Shown: positions 1 to 13,945 of the stretch, one piece after another
How the letters are laid out: every line of letters starts with the position of its first letter
Numbering within the stretch: position 1 is the stretch's first letter
From: Leptobrachium leishanense
Taxonomy: Eukaryota > Chordata > Amphibia > Anura > Megophryidae
Assembly: GCA_009667805.1 (NCBI GenBank)
Contig: CM019063.1
Coordinates: 62,023,506-62,087,505 of the forward strand
Direction of reading: 5' to 3'
DNA length: 64,000 bases
Notes under the pieces: generated by a model
The model's input: the letters and a program-made list of their open reading frames with translations, nothing else
Database searches by the model: none
What the model was told of the DNA's origin: nothing
Program-made: the position numbers and the translations under genes

Positions 1-120
1 AGAGAGAAGGCTAGACAGACAGACAAACAAACAGAGAGAGAGAAGGCTAGACAGACAGACAAACAGACATTTATAAGATCTACAGACAGAAAGGTCTCAT
101 AAATTGACGATCAGACTGAC
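1..120. repeat. Short purine-rich tandem repeat
   Basis: A unit of about 35 bases, built from AGAGAGAAGGCTAG followed by ACAGACAGACAAAC, occurs twice in a row and then decays. It starts at the window edge, so the array may extend to the left. It has no coding potential. Confidence 0.6.
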
Positions 121-289
121 AGATATTTAAACGAGAAAATGTATCTGTCAATTTAAAGATAATACAAACTTATAAAAGAAAAAGTAACATTAAAAGTCAT
201 CTTGTTAAGTTTCTCATTCACCTCCTTGTCTTAAAGTAAAACTAAAGATAACATAAGGAAAGGAAACGCTTAATAGAATAATATATATA

Positions 290-625
290 AAACTCAATAT
301 TATGCTGTCTATATACACACATGCATTACATAAACTTACATATATATACACACACATACAAATATATATGTAAGTGTATGTAATGTATGTGTACATATAT
401 GTGTGTTGTGTGTGTATATATATATATACATACATACAAGTGAGTTTAGATATAGGCACGTAATGTTATATGTATATACACACTGCTCACGCACACATGA
501 TTCTGAATTATATATGTCTGTATATACATACACAGTGTGTGTGTATATATATATATGTATCATGTGTATGCCCGCATATGTTATTTTATAAATATTGTGA
601 CTATATATATATATATATATACATT
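290..625. repeat. AT-rich and CA/TA low-complexity tract
   Basis: Interrupted TATATA and CACACA/TGTGTG runs fill this stretch, ending in a clean (TA)n run at about 604-620. Open frames on both strands here are rich in Tyr, Ile, His and Cys, as expected from TAY/CAY repeats, and are not genes. Confidence 0.75.
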
Positions 626-1648
626 GTATATTGGGGATGCTAGTTGCACTGAAGGGAGAGTTAACCCTTAGGCTGCTGATCCATGTGTTGGTATTGAAGC
701 CCTTCTGGAAACTAAGGGGTTTAATAAAGTCTTAAAGGATTTTAACACAAATCCTGGGATTTCGCAGAAGTACAATTGTTGTGAGACATGCGGTTGAGAG
801 CTGGAGGCAAATCTTTTTTTTCCCTCCCTATTCTTCCTGAGCAGTCATTGAAATCCCCTGATTAGAGGTTTGGGATGGTCCCTGCAGCCTGATGCAGAAT
901 GAGGGACTTTCTGTGCACATCATGTTGCTGTGTTGCAGGAGGCCACCCTGAGTCCTGCTCATAGAGTTCAATACCCTCATTTAGGGTAGGGGGCTTGTTC
1001 CAGCATGATGTTGCCCCCCCTGTCGTCTAAGAGCTCCAGGTGAGGACTGAGGAGGACACACTTTGATTTATGGCTGGTCTCCTGAGAAGATGAAGTGAGC
1101 TCCACCACCAGCTCCATGAGCAATGAGGCCAAGGACACCCAGGGAAACGTTTACATGTCCTTTGTCCTGGGTTTAAAGAGCAGATAAATACTCACCAGAC
1201 CTCACTGGAGGGCACTCACTGCTCCCAGCCAGGGGGGCTTTTGTAAAGGGGCATTTTACACTCACATGCAATTCATAGGATTGGTTTCTGGAAAATAAAA
1301 CACGTCAGGCTAATTATTCCCCAGTGACAGGGTGATTTAACCCTCCCCCCTTTTATGGAGACTAATTATAAGGTATTGGAATTATTAGCATCATCATTAT
1401 AATTACTATTATCATTGTTTACATAACACAAACAGTGTGTATTCATTAAAACACTATTAGTTAAACAGCAATAAGTGGAGATCAATACATTGTATCTGCT
1501 TAAGAATTCTCATATCTTTTGTGATGTTATTATAAGCTATAATATATATTATTCCCTTAATAAACAACATGGATATAAAAACAATTGCATGGAAGGATGG
1601 GCCAGACATCAAGAGTTATAAAATTACTTTCTGCTCTCTCTTTATATA
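626..1648. other. Unassigned non-coding stretch
   Basis: I see no gene or recognisable transposon end. The left part is moderately GC-rich, and AT-rich unique-looking sequence follows from about 1360 up to the Tc1 element. Confidence 0.4.
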
Positions 1649-3264
<1,616 letters not shown>

Positions 3265-3266
3265 TA

Positions 3267-4151
3267 TATATATATATATATAAAACTAACTTTCAATTAT
3301 GGTGGAGGGTAAAAAGTGATATTAAAAGCCTCCAGACAGCAAATAATAAAGTTTATAATTGTGGAGGACATTTACACATCCCAGCAATTCAGAGACCTGC
3401 TTCGCAGAGCTCTTGTGCTACATTCCCCATATGCAGCGAGGAACTCTGGGAAGGACATGCAAATGAGGTATCCAACGTCTTACTTTTTTGCATCCAGGGT
3501 TTAACACAGAACCCTCCTTGCCAGTGCAATGCCATACCGGATGACTTTTTAGCAAAGGTAACTCTTTGGTTAATACCTACATAACTGACATGCTATACGG
3601 TTTTTCCTGCTTGTGGCGCGCAAATGGTTAAGCATCTGTTGCCACTAGTTTTAAAAGTATTTTTTGAATCAGTTTTCATCAGTCAGTGAATAACAATTAT
3701 ACCAGTTACCGGTTTTATTGCACTTAAGGACTATTTGCAATAAATGCAAAGACTCCCACCATGCTCAGCCAAACAAAAGTATAAATCTGTCTTTCGTAAA
3801 AGAAAACAAAGGACACAACAATGAAACAACAGGAAAGAACCTCTGGCACCGCTGCGTTGCACATCATGCTAAGGTTAATTATAAAATCACAGCAGTGTTA
3901 CTGCATGAGTTAATTGCTAATCACTGGCGTGCGCAGCCCAATACATTAGGGTGCGCACCAATGGAATATTTATTCATGGAATTAAAACCTATGTGTAGAC
4001 GATTTTGTACAAAATGCAGGCTTTTCATTGGACATAACAAGCCTGTATCAGAGATAGTCATTTTTTATGCTGTTCATCATGAACCAGATCAGAGACATCT
4101 AAAATGTCAATGTAGGAGATGAAAGAGGACCTCTTCAACCAACATTAGGGT
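3267..4151. other. Unassigned stretch with a hAT-like fragment
   Basis: A short (TA)n tract sits at about 3266-3282. Sequence near 3922 (CACTGGCGTGCGCAGCCC) resembles a hAT terminus, and the ATTAGGGTGTGCCTGGG just before 4160 resumes at 5657. This suggests an older element that was split by the hAT copy at 4160. A 134-codon open frame at 3718-4122 has no recognisable motif and is not called as a gene. Confidence 0.4.
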
Positions 4152-4159
4152 GTGCCTGG

Positions 4160-5656
4160 GAGTGGCGTTGAGTGTGTTGTCGGCGCCCGGGTCAAGGCAA
4201 GAATTGTGCGCCCCCCGACCTGTGGACACGGTAACACACCCTGATTCCTTTCCAACAGTAAAGTATTGACCCCTTTACCCCACAAGCACATGTATTGTAT
4301 ATTAACAAAATACTGATATAATAAAAAAATGAAACACACATGCCCCCCACAATGCGCTACTGCTACCAGTAACCCTGTCCCAGTATACCCTAGCATAGTT
4401 CCACTCTCAAACCATACCCAGTCTCTCTCTCCCAGTACCCCCAGTCACCCTCTCTCAGTAACCCAGTCACTCTCTCCCTCTCTCCAAGTACCCCCAGTCA
4501 CTCTCTCTCTCCCAGTACCCCCAGTCACTCTCTCAGTACCCAAGTAACTCTCTCCCATACCCCCAGTCACTCTCTTTCTTCAAGTACCCCTGTCACTCTC
4601 CCCCAGTACCCCAGTCACTCTTTTTCTCCCAGTACCCACAATCATTCTCTCCCCAAACCTCCAGTCATTCTCCCAGTACCCCCAGTCACTCTTTCTCTCC
4701 CAGTACCCACAGTCATTCTCTCCCCAAACCTCCAGTCACTTTCTCCCAGTACCCCCAGTCACTCTCTTTCTCTCTCCAAGTACCCCCAGTCACTCTCTCT
4801 CTCCCAGTACCCCCAGTCACTCTCTCAGTACCCCAGTAACTCTCTCCCAGTACCCCCAGTCACTCTCTTTCTTCAAGTACCCCCAGTCGCTCTCCCCCAG
4901 TACCCCAGTCACTCTTTTTCTCCCAGTACCCACAGTCATTCTCTCCCCAAACCTCCAGTCATTCTCCCAGTACCCCCAGTCACTCTTTCTCTCCCAGTAC
5001 CCTCAGTCATACTCTCCCCAAACCTCCTGTCACTTTCTCCCAGTACCCCCAGTCACTCTCTTTCTATAGCCAAGTACCCCCAGTCACTCTCTCCCGGTAT
5101 CCCCAGTCATTCTCTCCCTGAACCTCCAGTCACCCACTCCCCGTACCCCCAGTACCCCCTCACTGTGTGTTGGTCACACTGCTCTGGTGTCGCACAGTGT
5201 TGCCTACCTGCGTGGAGTTGCTGGTGGTCCGGGGGAGCTGTCCAGGGGGCTTAGTGGGGACTGGATTTTAAATGTGCTGCAGGGCACGCGCCTCCCTCCC
5301 TCGTTCCTGTTCAGTGGCGGGGGCTGGCACAAAGCTTCAAGGAGGGCTGACAAACGTGGTACAGGGTGTTCCATCGGATAATGCTGTGCTGCTTTACGTG
5401 ACTCATGTCAGCGTTAAGGAGGAGTCAGGACAGGACCAGGATTTTTTGTCCTGGTCCTCCCTTCCGGACGCTGAGTGCTAAGTCACCACCGGCACCGCAA
5501 AATTGGCGGCTGCCTGTGCAAAGGCGTGAGCGGACGCCAGTGCTGATCCCTGCTGGAAAATATTAGTGGTGCAAACTTCTTTTGAAATTTTGCACCCCTA
5601 GGAAATTGCGCCTGGAGCGGCCACCCCCGAGGCCACCCCCCCACGCTACGTCACTG
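4160..5656. mobile_element. hAT-like non-autonomous transposon (hAT-1) with internal minisatellite
   Basis: The left end reads (G)AGTGGCGTTGAG and the right end reads CACGCTACGTCACTG, forming a short imperfect terminal inverted repeat of the CAGTGGCGTA type. The element is bounded by a perfect 8-bp duplication, GTGCCTGG, at 4152-4159 and 5657-5664. That length is the hAT superfamily signature. It encodes no transposase. About half of it is a tandem array (next entry). Its subterminal sequence (GGGCGCCCGGGTC..., GAATTGTGCG) resembles the right end of the element at 42355-47701, so the two belong to related families. Confidence 0.8.
4405..5165. repeat. Minisatellite, CAGTCACTCTCTCCCAGTAC type
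   Basis: The unit is about 23 bases, with CCCAGTACCC and CAGTCACTCTCT as its core and variants such as CCCAAACCTC and TTTCTTCAAG. A longer block also repeats: the TTTCTTCAAGTACCCC variant recurs at about 4570 and 4866, so there is a higher-order period near 296 bp. It lies entirely inside hAT-1. Confidence 0.9.
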
Positions 5657-5784
5657 GTGCCTGGGCACACCAAACACACCCTGGACATGCCCATGTTAGT
5701 AATATTGCCTCACTATGTTCTCTTAGACTAGAGTAAGTGGACTTTGGCATTGAAAGTGTTTGTCGACTACACATCCTATGATCC

Positions 5785-6832
5785 CAGGGACAGTTCAAGC
5801 CACTGTGCTGCCTGGAACGATGGATGAAATGCTGCCCCCCCCAAAAAAAAAGAGACATGTATGAGCAAATCACAGAGCTCCACAGCAATAAAACTGTCAG
5901 TAATGTGCAGTGTGTGTGAGCGTATCACAGAGTTCCACAGCAATAAAACTCCCTGTAATGTGTGGTGTGTATGAGTGTATCACAGAGCTCCACAGCAATA
6001 AAACTCACAGCAATATGCGGTGTGTATGAGCATATCAAAGAGCACCATAGCAATAAAACTGACAGTAATGTGCGGTGTGTATGAGCATATCACAGAGCTC
6101 TACAGCAATAAAACTCACAGCAATGTGCGGTGTGTATGACCGTATCACTGAACTCCACAGCAATAAAACTCACAGTAATGTAGGGTGCGTATGAGCGGAT
6201 CCCAGAATCCACTGCAATCCAACTCACAGTAATGTATGGTTTATATGAGCGTATCACAGAGCTCCACATCAATAAAACTCACAGTACTGTGCGGTGTGTA
6301 TGACCGTATCACTGAACTCCACAACAATAAAACTCTCAGTAATGTAGGGTGTGTATGAGCGGATCCCAGAATCCACTGCAATCCAACTCACAGTAATGTA
6401 TGGTTTATATGAGCCTATCACAGAATCCACAGCAATAAAACTCATAGTAATGTGCGGTGTGTATGAGCGTATCACAGAATCCACAACAATAAAATGCAAA
6501 AACATAATTTTTTTATTTAAGTTCTATATAAAAGAATTTAATTAATTTAAAAATATTTATTCAATTATATTTTAGATAAAACCAAATATATATATTTAAA
6601 AATGTAAATTATGCTAAATTAGCAGTCCGCTGACAAGGTTATCAGAGATCGCCAGTGCTCGAGTCCAGCATGGGACAGTGGGAGCGTTCACCGCGTCGGT
6701 CTCCAAGAGATGCTGAGGCAGTGGTGCTGATAAAAAAAATAGTGCAGGGGCACGGCGGCAAAATTTGCCACCCTCCAGAATTTTCCGCTTGGAGCAGTGG
6801 CTCCAAACCGCTCCGTGGTCAGGCCTGCCCTG
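5785..6832. mobile_element. hAT-like non-autonomous transposon (hAT-2) with internal 55-bp array
   Basis: The left end reads CAGGGACAGTTC and the right end reads GGCCTGCCCTG. The flanks TATGATCC (5777-5784) and TATGATGC (6833-6840) match at 7 of 8 positions, as expected for an ageing hAT target duplication. There is no transposase gene. The interior is an AT-rich 3' part plus the 55-bp tandem array. The segment near 6770-6800 (AAATTTGCCACCCTCCAG) resembles the right part of hAT-1, so these families may share internal sequence. The ends are less certain than for the other hAT copies. Confidence 0.55.
5870..6500. repeat. 55-bp tandem repeat (AGCAATAAAACTCACAGTAA type)
   Basis: About eleven imperfect copies of a 55-base unit are present, with CACAGCAATAAAACTCACAG and TGCGGTGTGTATGAGCGTAT as recurring parts. 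The same unit makes a second array at about 17285-17765 inside a different element. Open frames here (repeated YITVSFIAVDS peptides) are by-products of the repeat. Confidence 0.92.
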
Positions 6833-6904
6833 TATGATGCTCAGTCAACAGCTGCAATGTAGTGATAGTTAATCACAGGTACTAGACAGAAACACAGAGA
6901 TGGA

Positions 6905-7560
<656 letters not shown>

Positions 7561-8145
7561 GAGAAGGTTTTAAGGTTTCTCTAAGTAAAGCTATATTAAT
7601 ACAATCCTTCCCTACTTGTTTTCCAATTAGCCTAATTGAATTGAGATTGCTTGAGAGAGGCCAGCAGCAATGTTTAGCTTGATGGGATGACAGCCTGAGC
7701 TGGCCAGATCCTATTAGCTCCAAGAATGTAAATCCCTGTTACCTCCATTGGCACCATGTGACTCACACACAGTAATCTGGGCCTCTATTTACTTTTTGTT
7801 ATCTCTGCTATTCCCCCAGTTTCCCTTTCACATACCCCTCTCCAGGGTGAAATATACCACCCCGCCCATGTTATAAACTACGCACGTCCCCAGCTTCGAA
7901 ACATGGCCTAAACTGGTCACTCACCTCTACTATTAGGCCAGAAAGCATGGGATGGGCAAAAATAATCTGGGGTCTTCACAGCACTGTTAATGGGCCACTT
8001 AAGGCAAAAAAGAGGCGGAAAGGGTAAATATAGGGAGTATTAAAAAAAAAATCACCTGGACTGCAGAATAAGCTTGGAACAGGACTACTGTTGATCGGCA
8101 GATGGACGGCTAGTGTGTACACAGCCAATCAGATGTCGCCTAATG
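7561..8145. other. Unassigned non-coding stretch
   Basis: Unique-looking sequence without a convincing open frame or transposon end. Confidence 0.4.
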
Positions 8146-9165
8146 GAGTTACTTTTAGAGTTAGGAATACTTTTAGGACTAGGTTTAGAGTTAGGAATAA
8201 TTTTAGGGTTAGGGTTAGGACTACTTTTAGGGTTGGTATTTTTACTTGTTTTATGAATACGGTTACTTTTACGGTTACTATTTCTGCTTGTTTTGTGATT
8301 AGGGTTAGGATCATTCTTAGGATAAATGATTAGGGTTAGGGATACTCTTAGGTTTAGGGTTACTCTTAGGGTTAGTATTACTGCTTATTATGTGATTAGG
8401 GTTATGGCTACTTTAAGGCTTAGGGTCACTTCTAGGGTTACTATTTCTGCTTGGTTTATGATTAGTGTTAGGGCTACTTTTAGGGTTTATGATTAGGGTT
8501 ATAGTTACTTTTAGGCTTAGGGTTACTATTCATGCCTGTTTTATGATTAGACTTAAGGCTACTTTTATGGTTATGGTTACTTTTAGGGTTACTATTTCGG
8601 CTTGGTTTAGGGCTACTTTTAAGGTTTATGATTAGGATTAGGATTACGTTTAGGGTTTATGATTAGTGCTAAGGTTATTTTTAGGGTCAATGTTTAGGGT
8701 TAGAGTTACTTTTAGGGTTAATGATTAGGGTTAGGGTTACTCTTATAGTTAGTATTTATGCTTATTTTGTGATTAGGGTTAGGGCTACTTTAAGGTTTAA
8801 GGTTACTATTTCTGCTTGGTTTAGGCTTAGGGTTACTGTTAGGGTTACTATTTCTACTTGGATTAGGCTTAGGGATACTATTTCTGCCTGGTTTATGATT
8901 AGCGTTAGGGCTACTTTTAGGGTTTATGATTAGGGTTATAACGAATTTTAGACTTAGTGCTACTATTCATGTCTGTTTTATGATTAGGTTTAGGACTACT
9001 TTTAGGCTTGTGGTTACTTTTAGGGTTACTATTTTGGCTTGGTTTAGGGTCAGGGCTACTTTTCGTGTTTATGATTAGTGTTATGGCTATTTTTAGGGTT
9101 AATGATTAGGGTTAGGTTTACTTTTAGGGTTTATAATTAGGGTTAAGGTTCCTTTAACCCACAGT
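8146..9165 (+). repeat. Degenerate interstitial telomere-like tract
   Basis: TTAGGG and one-base variants (TTAGGA, TTAGAG, TTAGGC) recur throughout, always G-rich on the plus strand. They are separated by TTACTTTTAGGG and TATTTCTGCTTGTTTTATGA segments. This gives a compound repeat roughly 100-150 bp long rather than a pure (TTAGGG)n array. A last trace (AAGGTTACTTTTAAGGTTAG) reappears at 10272-10292, just after a TTAA element. Open frames with repeated RVTISAW-like peptides are repeat by-products. Confidence 0.85.
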
Positions 9166-9453
9166 GACCAGACAATTTTCTCATTGTCTGTCCAAAAGTA
9201 TCCACTGCTGATTTTACATTTCTGCGCTATTTGTGTTTAGGTCTAATTTTCCTCTTACTCGCTTATGGAACCCATACATTTTATATACCGTTTTTCTCAT
9301 CATTAAATGGACTTTCAAAAGATACCATTATTTCCATCATATCTTATAATTTACTATAAAAAAATGGAAAAAACACACATTTTCAAACTTTAATCCCCAA
9401 AATCTACAACCGCCCAAAATAATCCCAGCTAAATAGTTTTACGTTTTTTCTTT

Positions 9454-10272
9454 TTAACCCCTTCACTACTGAGCCATTTCACCTCTGTATGCTAAGCTCA
9501 TTTTGACCGTTTTATGCTCATCATGTCTAAGCATGATTTGAAGTCCTATTTTATTATACACCCCCAGACAATTTTTTTCTTTAAAAAACCCACTTTTTTA
9601 TTTATTTATTTTTACACCAAACATGGCCATGTGTGGTATCATTGGAAAGGCCTTTCCAATGATCCCAAACATACATGAACCTCTAGCTGCCACGGACTGG
9701 GAGATATGGGGGTCCAAAGGACCCCCTCTAGCTCCACTTGGCAGCTAGGGGGTTAACTCGCCAACTGACGTCATTGCACATATGGCGATGATGTCAGTGG
9801 GTGGGGGGTGACCCCAGAGGCTTGGCTGACATCCAAGATGCAAGCCACCTCAGGGAGCAGATCTTGATCCGGTGCGATTGGCGCCGAATCGCGATCCGGC
9901 AGCTAGGGGGTTAAAGAGAGGCATGCTGGAAAGGGCAGACTCTGCCCTCTCCAGTGGTGTCTCTCTTTTTTTAATGTCCTGCCATTCGGGAGGGAGAGGG
10001 TCCAAAGGACTCTCCCACATCCCCTTTCAGGTTCTCCCCTGCAGGGGATCAGCTGAAAATGACAACATCACGCCCGGCGATGGCGTTATCGCGACAGCCG
10101 GGGCCCATAAACCGTTGGGCTGGCTTCAAGGAAGTGTATATAGTGAAGGGAAGGAAGGGAGTATAGGGAGGGAGGGGGTTCATGGACCATGACATACATA
10201 GTACCTCCTTGGTCCTTAAGGGAAATTTTCCCGAGGAGGCACTATGTATGTTAGTGGTCCTTACGGGGTTAA
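9454..10272. mobile_element. TTAA-flanked piggyBac-like non-autonomous element (family P)
   Basis: TTAA occurs at both boundaries (9454-9457 and 10269-10272), followed by CCCC on the left and preceded by GGGG on the right, the arrangement of piggyBac elements. The similarity of the ends beyond this is weak. Internal landmarks are shared with the copies at 50023, 59596 and 62690: CTAGCTGCCACGG, GGAGATA followed by a GGGG run, a GATGACGTCA-type palindrome and ACATCCAAGATG. It has no transposase gene. It is the only family P copy here without a minisatellite. Confidence 0.65.
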
Positions 10273-11130
10273 AGGTTACTTTTAAGGTTAGAGTTGTTAA
10301 TTAATTTTTCGGATCGATTCATTATTTCTGGAGATTAGTAATTCGTATTTCATATTGATTTGTTATTTCATTTTTTTAGTTATATAATATTTATTCGTTT
10401 TCCGGAATGTGAAATGGATTAACTAATTGCTTAGAGTAGGGTAAAAAAATAAAAAATATACTTAATCCCACTGTCCTAATCCTAATATATTTCAGCACCA
10501 AGGACAGCAGCTCCACGAGGCTCTGGAGCAATAGATCCCCCTGTCCTTGGTGCTGAATAGGTTACCAAATACCAAACGCAGCCAGACTGAAAGAAAGAAA
10601 AAATAAAACAGCTGTATTTGGCAAAGAAAAAAAGCCTCGTCGTTTCAGAATAATTAAAAATTCTAAAATTTCAATAAAAAAGTACAAGAAAATACTCAAA
10701 CAATTCCAAAAAAAATCAATAAATAAAAAAGGTTTTTGCTGCAAATAAAAAGAATAAACTGTTGAATAAATATTTATTAAAAGTAGTTAATTTTTTTTAC
10801 ATTGAAACCTATGGGATTAGTCTTTTTAACCCTGTTGAACAAACCACCGAAATACAGCGCATTTCATTGACATTTCGCTGCTGTTTAGCGTTCTCTGATT
10901 GAACTGACATCACTATCCCCTAATGTTTCTGTACCCTTATTGCCCAACCCTAATACTTCTCTACTTCAATGCTGTCCATTCTATCCCCATCACCTCTCCT
11001 TCTCTCCTTCTCTCCTGCCTCATATTTTCTGGTTCCTATGAACCTTTCCTGTGTGTGTGTGGTCTCATTCCTCCTTCCGTATGGTGCCATACTCCTCCGC
11101 CCGACTTTCCATTAGCATGGATATATTATA
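10273..11130. other. MITE remnants and a perfect-arm hairpin
   Basis: An inverted repeat, AGCACCAAGGACAG and its complement, flanks about 33 bases at 10494-10556. From about 10600 to 10912 the sequence (AACCTATGGGATT, GCATTTCATTGACATTTCG, GTTCTCTGA) matches the inside of the palindromic MITE family M, so this is a broken copy. No gene is seen. Confidence 0.5.
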
Positions 11131-12434
11131 GGGGTTATTCAGAGAGCACCAAAATTTAAGTGAAGTTTCGGTGCTCTCTTGCTCTCTCGCCGAACGCTGC
11201 CGAACTGGTTAGAAAAAAAAAAGTTACTCTGCTATTTTAAAAAAAGTGTTTAAAACAATAAAAATGCATGACAATGCATGGAAATAATAGAAAAGGTCCT
11301 ATAAAAAATAATAAAACAGTCTGTTACAGAATAAAAAAAGCTCAGTTTAAACAAAATGGGAATCAAAAATTTCACTTAAAAAAATCCAGAAAAAAACATA
11401 AAAAAATTCTTAAGAAGATGTGACAGAGCAAATGAATACCTTTGTCTGCGGGATCGCTACCATGTACCATGTAACATCGTCACCGGAGTAATCTTTCCTA
11501 ACAGCTCACCCAAACTTTAACAGCAGTTGAAAGAAGGATGCACTTCGTTGAGATTCAAAAATCAGAATGACTGTTTATTCACACACATCTACCCAGGCAA
11601 AGAACAACCCCCTTCATGAATACAACCAAACATATCAAATAACTGAACAGGACCTTGAAACAATGGACAATGGGAGCTCCTGAGAGGAGAAGAGGGGAGG
11701 GAGAAAGCAGGTAAAACAACGTAATATCTTATAGAGATGTACACAATAGAGAGAGCAGGTAGTAATAAAGAGGTCTACACTATACAGAGAGGGGTTAGAT
11801 AATTGAGGGAATGTACGCAATATACACAACAAGAGACTCTATACTAACTACATAAGTTTATAACACAAAGACATAAAAAATATTTAGTTTGCTGGGGATG
11901 TATAAAACAGTGCAAAAGCGAATAAATTTAAAAGGTCCACCAGTTCCCCAATAGTCTCTTTCATGGGCCATAGTCGCTGGGCAGGAGGCTAGCCCACAGC
12001 CCCCTCCAGATGCCCCAGTGATGGTAGGTTCCATCACAGAAAATAAATAAAAATACTTTTTGCAAAAAATGAAAAGAATAATCAGTTGAATTATAAAATA
12101 ATAAAAACGGAAAAAATGTATAACATTGAATCCTATGGGATTCGCCTGTTTCAACCTGTTGAACTGAACCACCGAAAATCAGGGCATTTCACTGACATTT
12201 CGGTGTTCTCTGAATAGACTAACCATTACTTCTCTATGGGACAATTTCACTGCCAGCGAAGATCACCAAATTGTGGCGATCTGCGGCGATCTGCATCATA
12301 TTTCACTGTCAATTCGCCAATATTTGGTGATAGACAGCTTTCTGAACAGCCGAACTGCCACGAAATTGCACCATACAGTGAAATTCACCGTCTTGTGCAA
12401 TCTGTTGGCAAGTTCGGCTCTTATTGAATAACCC
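11131..12434. mobile_element. Palindromic MITE, family M (copy M1), split by an LTR
   Basis: The left end is GGGGTTATTCAGAGAGCACC and the right end is ATTGAATAACCC, the shared ends of family M. Diagnostic internal sequence is CCTATGGGATTCGCC, GGCATTTCACTGACATTTCGG and ACTTCTCTATGGG. The copy is interrupted by the LTR at 11419-12038. Family M recurs at 18538, 23070, 24374, 27258, 30547, 41611 and 48360. Confidence 0.75.
11419..12038 (-). mobile_element. Solo LTR (retrotransposon)
   Basis: The insert runs from TGTGACAG to CATCACA, so it has TG...CA ends on either strand. It is flanked by GAAGA (11414-11418) and GAAAA (12039-12043), a 4-of-5 match consistent with a 5-bp LTR target duplication. 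On the minus strand a TTTTATAC box is available as promoter. No internal gag or pol is present, so it is read as a solo LTR left after recombination. The LTR family is unassigned. Confidence 0.6.
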
Positions 12435-13937
12435 TTTATATGTGTTCATGAGAACATGGCGGATCTGACAACTCTGTGCTGCATGGGCCCTATAAACGTG
12501 TGGCCCTACATTGGGCTTGTTTGCAATGAGGATGCAAATCCAGAACACACCCAGTTCTGACTTATGGTTAAACCCTATGACATTGGGATTTATTTTCTTC
12601 TTTAACCCTAGGAGCAAACTTTATCGCTTGACATGTTTAATTCCTGTTCCTTCCTTTGTATTAATGAGTGCCACCGAAACCCGCAAATAATTCTGCAGGG
12701 TGTTTAAGCTTGACGTTGACTTTCCAATTCCATTTGAATTAAATATCGGAGCTGGTACAATGAGGTCTGTCCACATCACCGCTCCACATACACAGGATTC
12801 TGCAAGCATCAAGATAAAATGTTGGTTTAAGATGCCACGGGCGCCTGATCGGTCTAGCATTCACCCATGGATATATGGGGTTGGTGCACGGAGGGACAAC
12901 ATATAAGTCAACGGAGCTGCCGTTGGCTTGAACACAAAAACAAACAGCTCGCCCTGTGATGAGCAAAGAGACATGATTTCAGTGTAAAAAAAAATCACAT
13001 TGTAAATGTAGTTTAATATATGATTTCTAGTTTTATTTGTATAAAACTATACAGACAATAGACACTTTGTCTTGGTTGACCATAATCTGCACACAATGAA
13101 CGGATGATGCGTCCACTTTCCCTAAAAACCTTCCACTGGGGCCCGGAGCACAGGACGTGCTTACAGAGGTATAACTGATTTTTGTTTAGTGAATAACAGG
13201 GGATTTTCGTCCAGGTGAATAGGCAGGGGTTGTTACATGGTGTGTGTTGTTAGGGTCGTTAGACGCATCGCTTAATTTGAAAGGGATTAATGAGGTTTAG
13301 TTGTTAATCACTTCGCAGTAATCCTCCAGACACCTATTAAACAAGCCAGTTCTTCAGCTTAGCTCTGGCTTCGTAAACCACGCGGCACCTGTACAACAGG
13401 TCTTGTAAAATTTAGGGCTCAAACAAGCACGTAAAGTAATGGGCCTCAACCTACTGGACATTAAACCTTAAAAAAGTCCCAGAATAAATTCTATAACAAA
13501 TCCTAAATCTTCTAAAGTCAATGTACCACCAAAACGCCTTTGGCCGAAATTCATGGCTTTATTCGTCGAGCCTTGAGTCGGAGGAGAATTTAGAGACAAA
13601 AAGTGGAGCCGAGCAAATACTCAAGTTGGAAAAGTTTTCAAATCCAGCTAATTTGCCCTAAAATCTGAAACAAACCCATAATAACACGTTCGGAATCCCA
13701 CCGAACCACCACAGTAAGTTATAACTTCTTTGAAAATCTTTATTTATAGACATTCAACGAGGTTATAATGGAAACGCAATTAGTAACAATTATAGACATG
13801 TAACAAAACTGAGAAACATTCAGATTCTGCCCTATAAAGCAGTGTAACAATTGACATAAATTGCAGCATAAAAATTCACTGGATCCATATCCAGGCGTGT
13901 ATTGATGACACACTGGATTTGAGGACACACAGAGTAT
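12435..13937. other. Unassigned non-coding stretch
   Basis: No open frame with a recognisable domain and no clear element ends were seen in about 1.5 kb. Short overlapping frames on both strands at 12620-12970 lack motifs. Confidence 0.4.
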
Positions 13938-13945
13938 ATTTATTG

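Noticed and set aside
3718..4122. 134-codon plus-strand frame
   Set aside because: No motif recognised, and its 3' part overlaps hAT-like repeat sequence.
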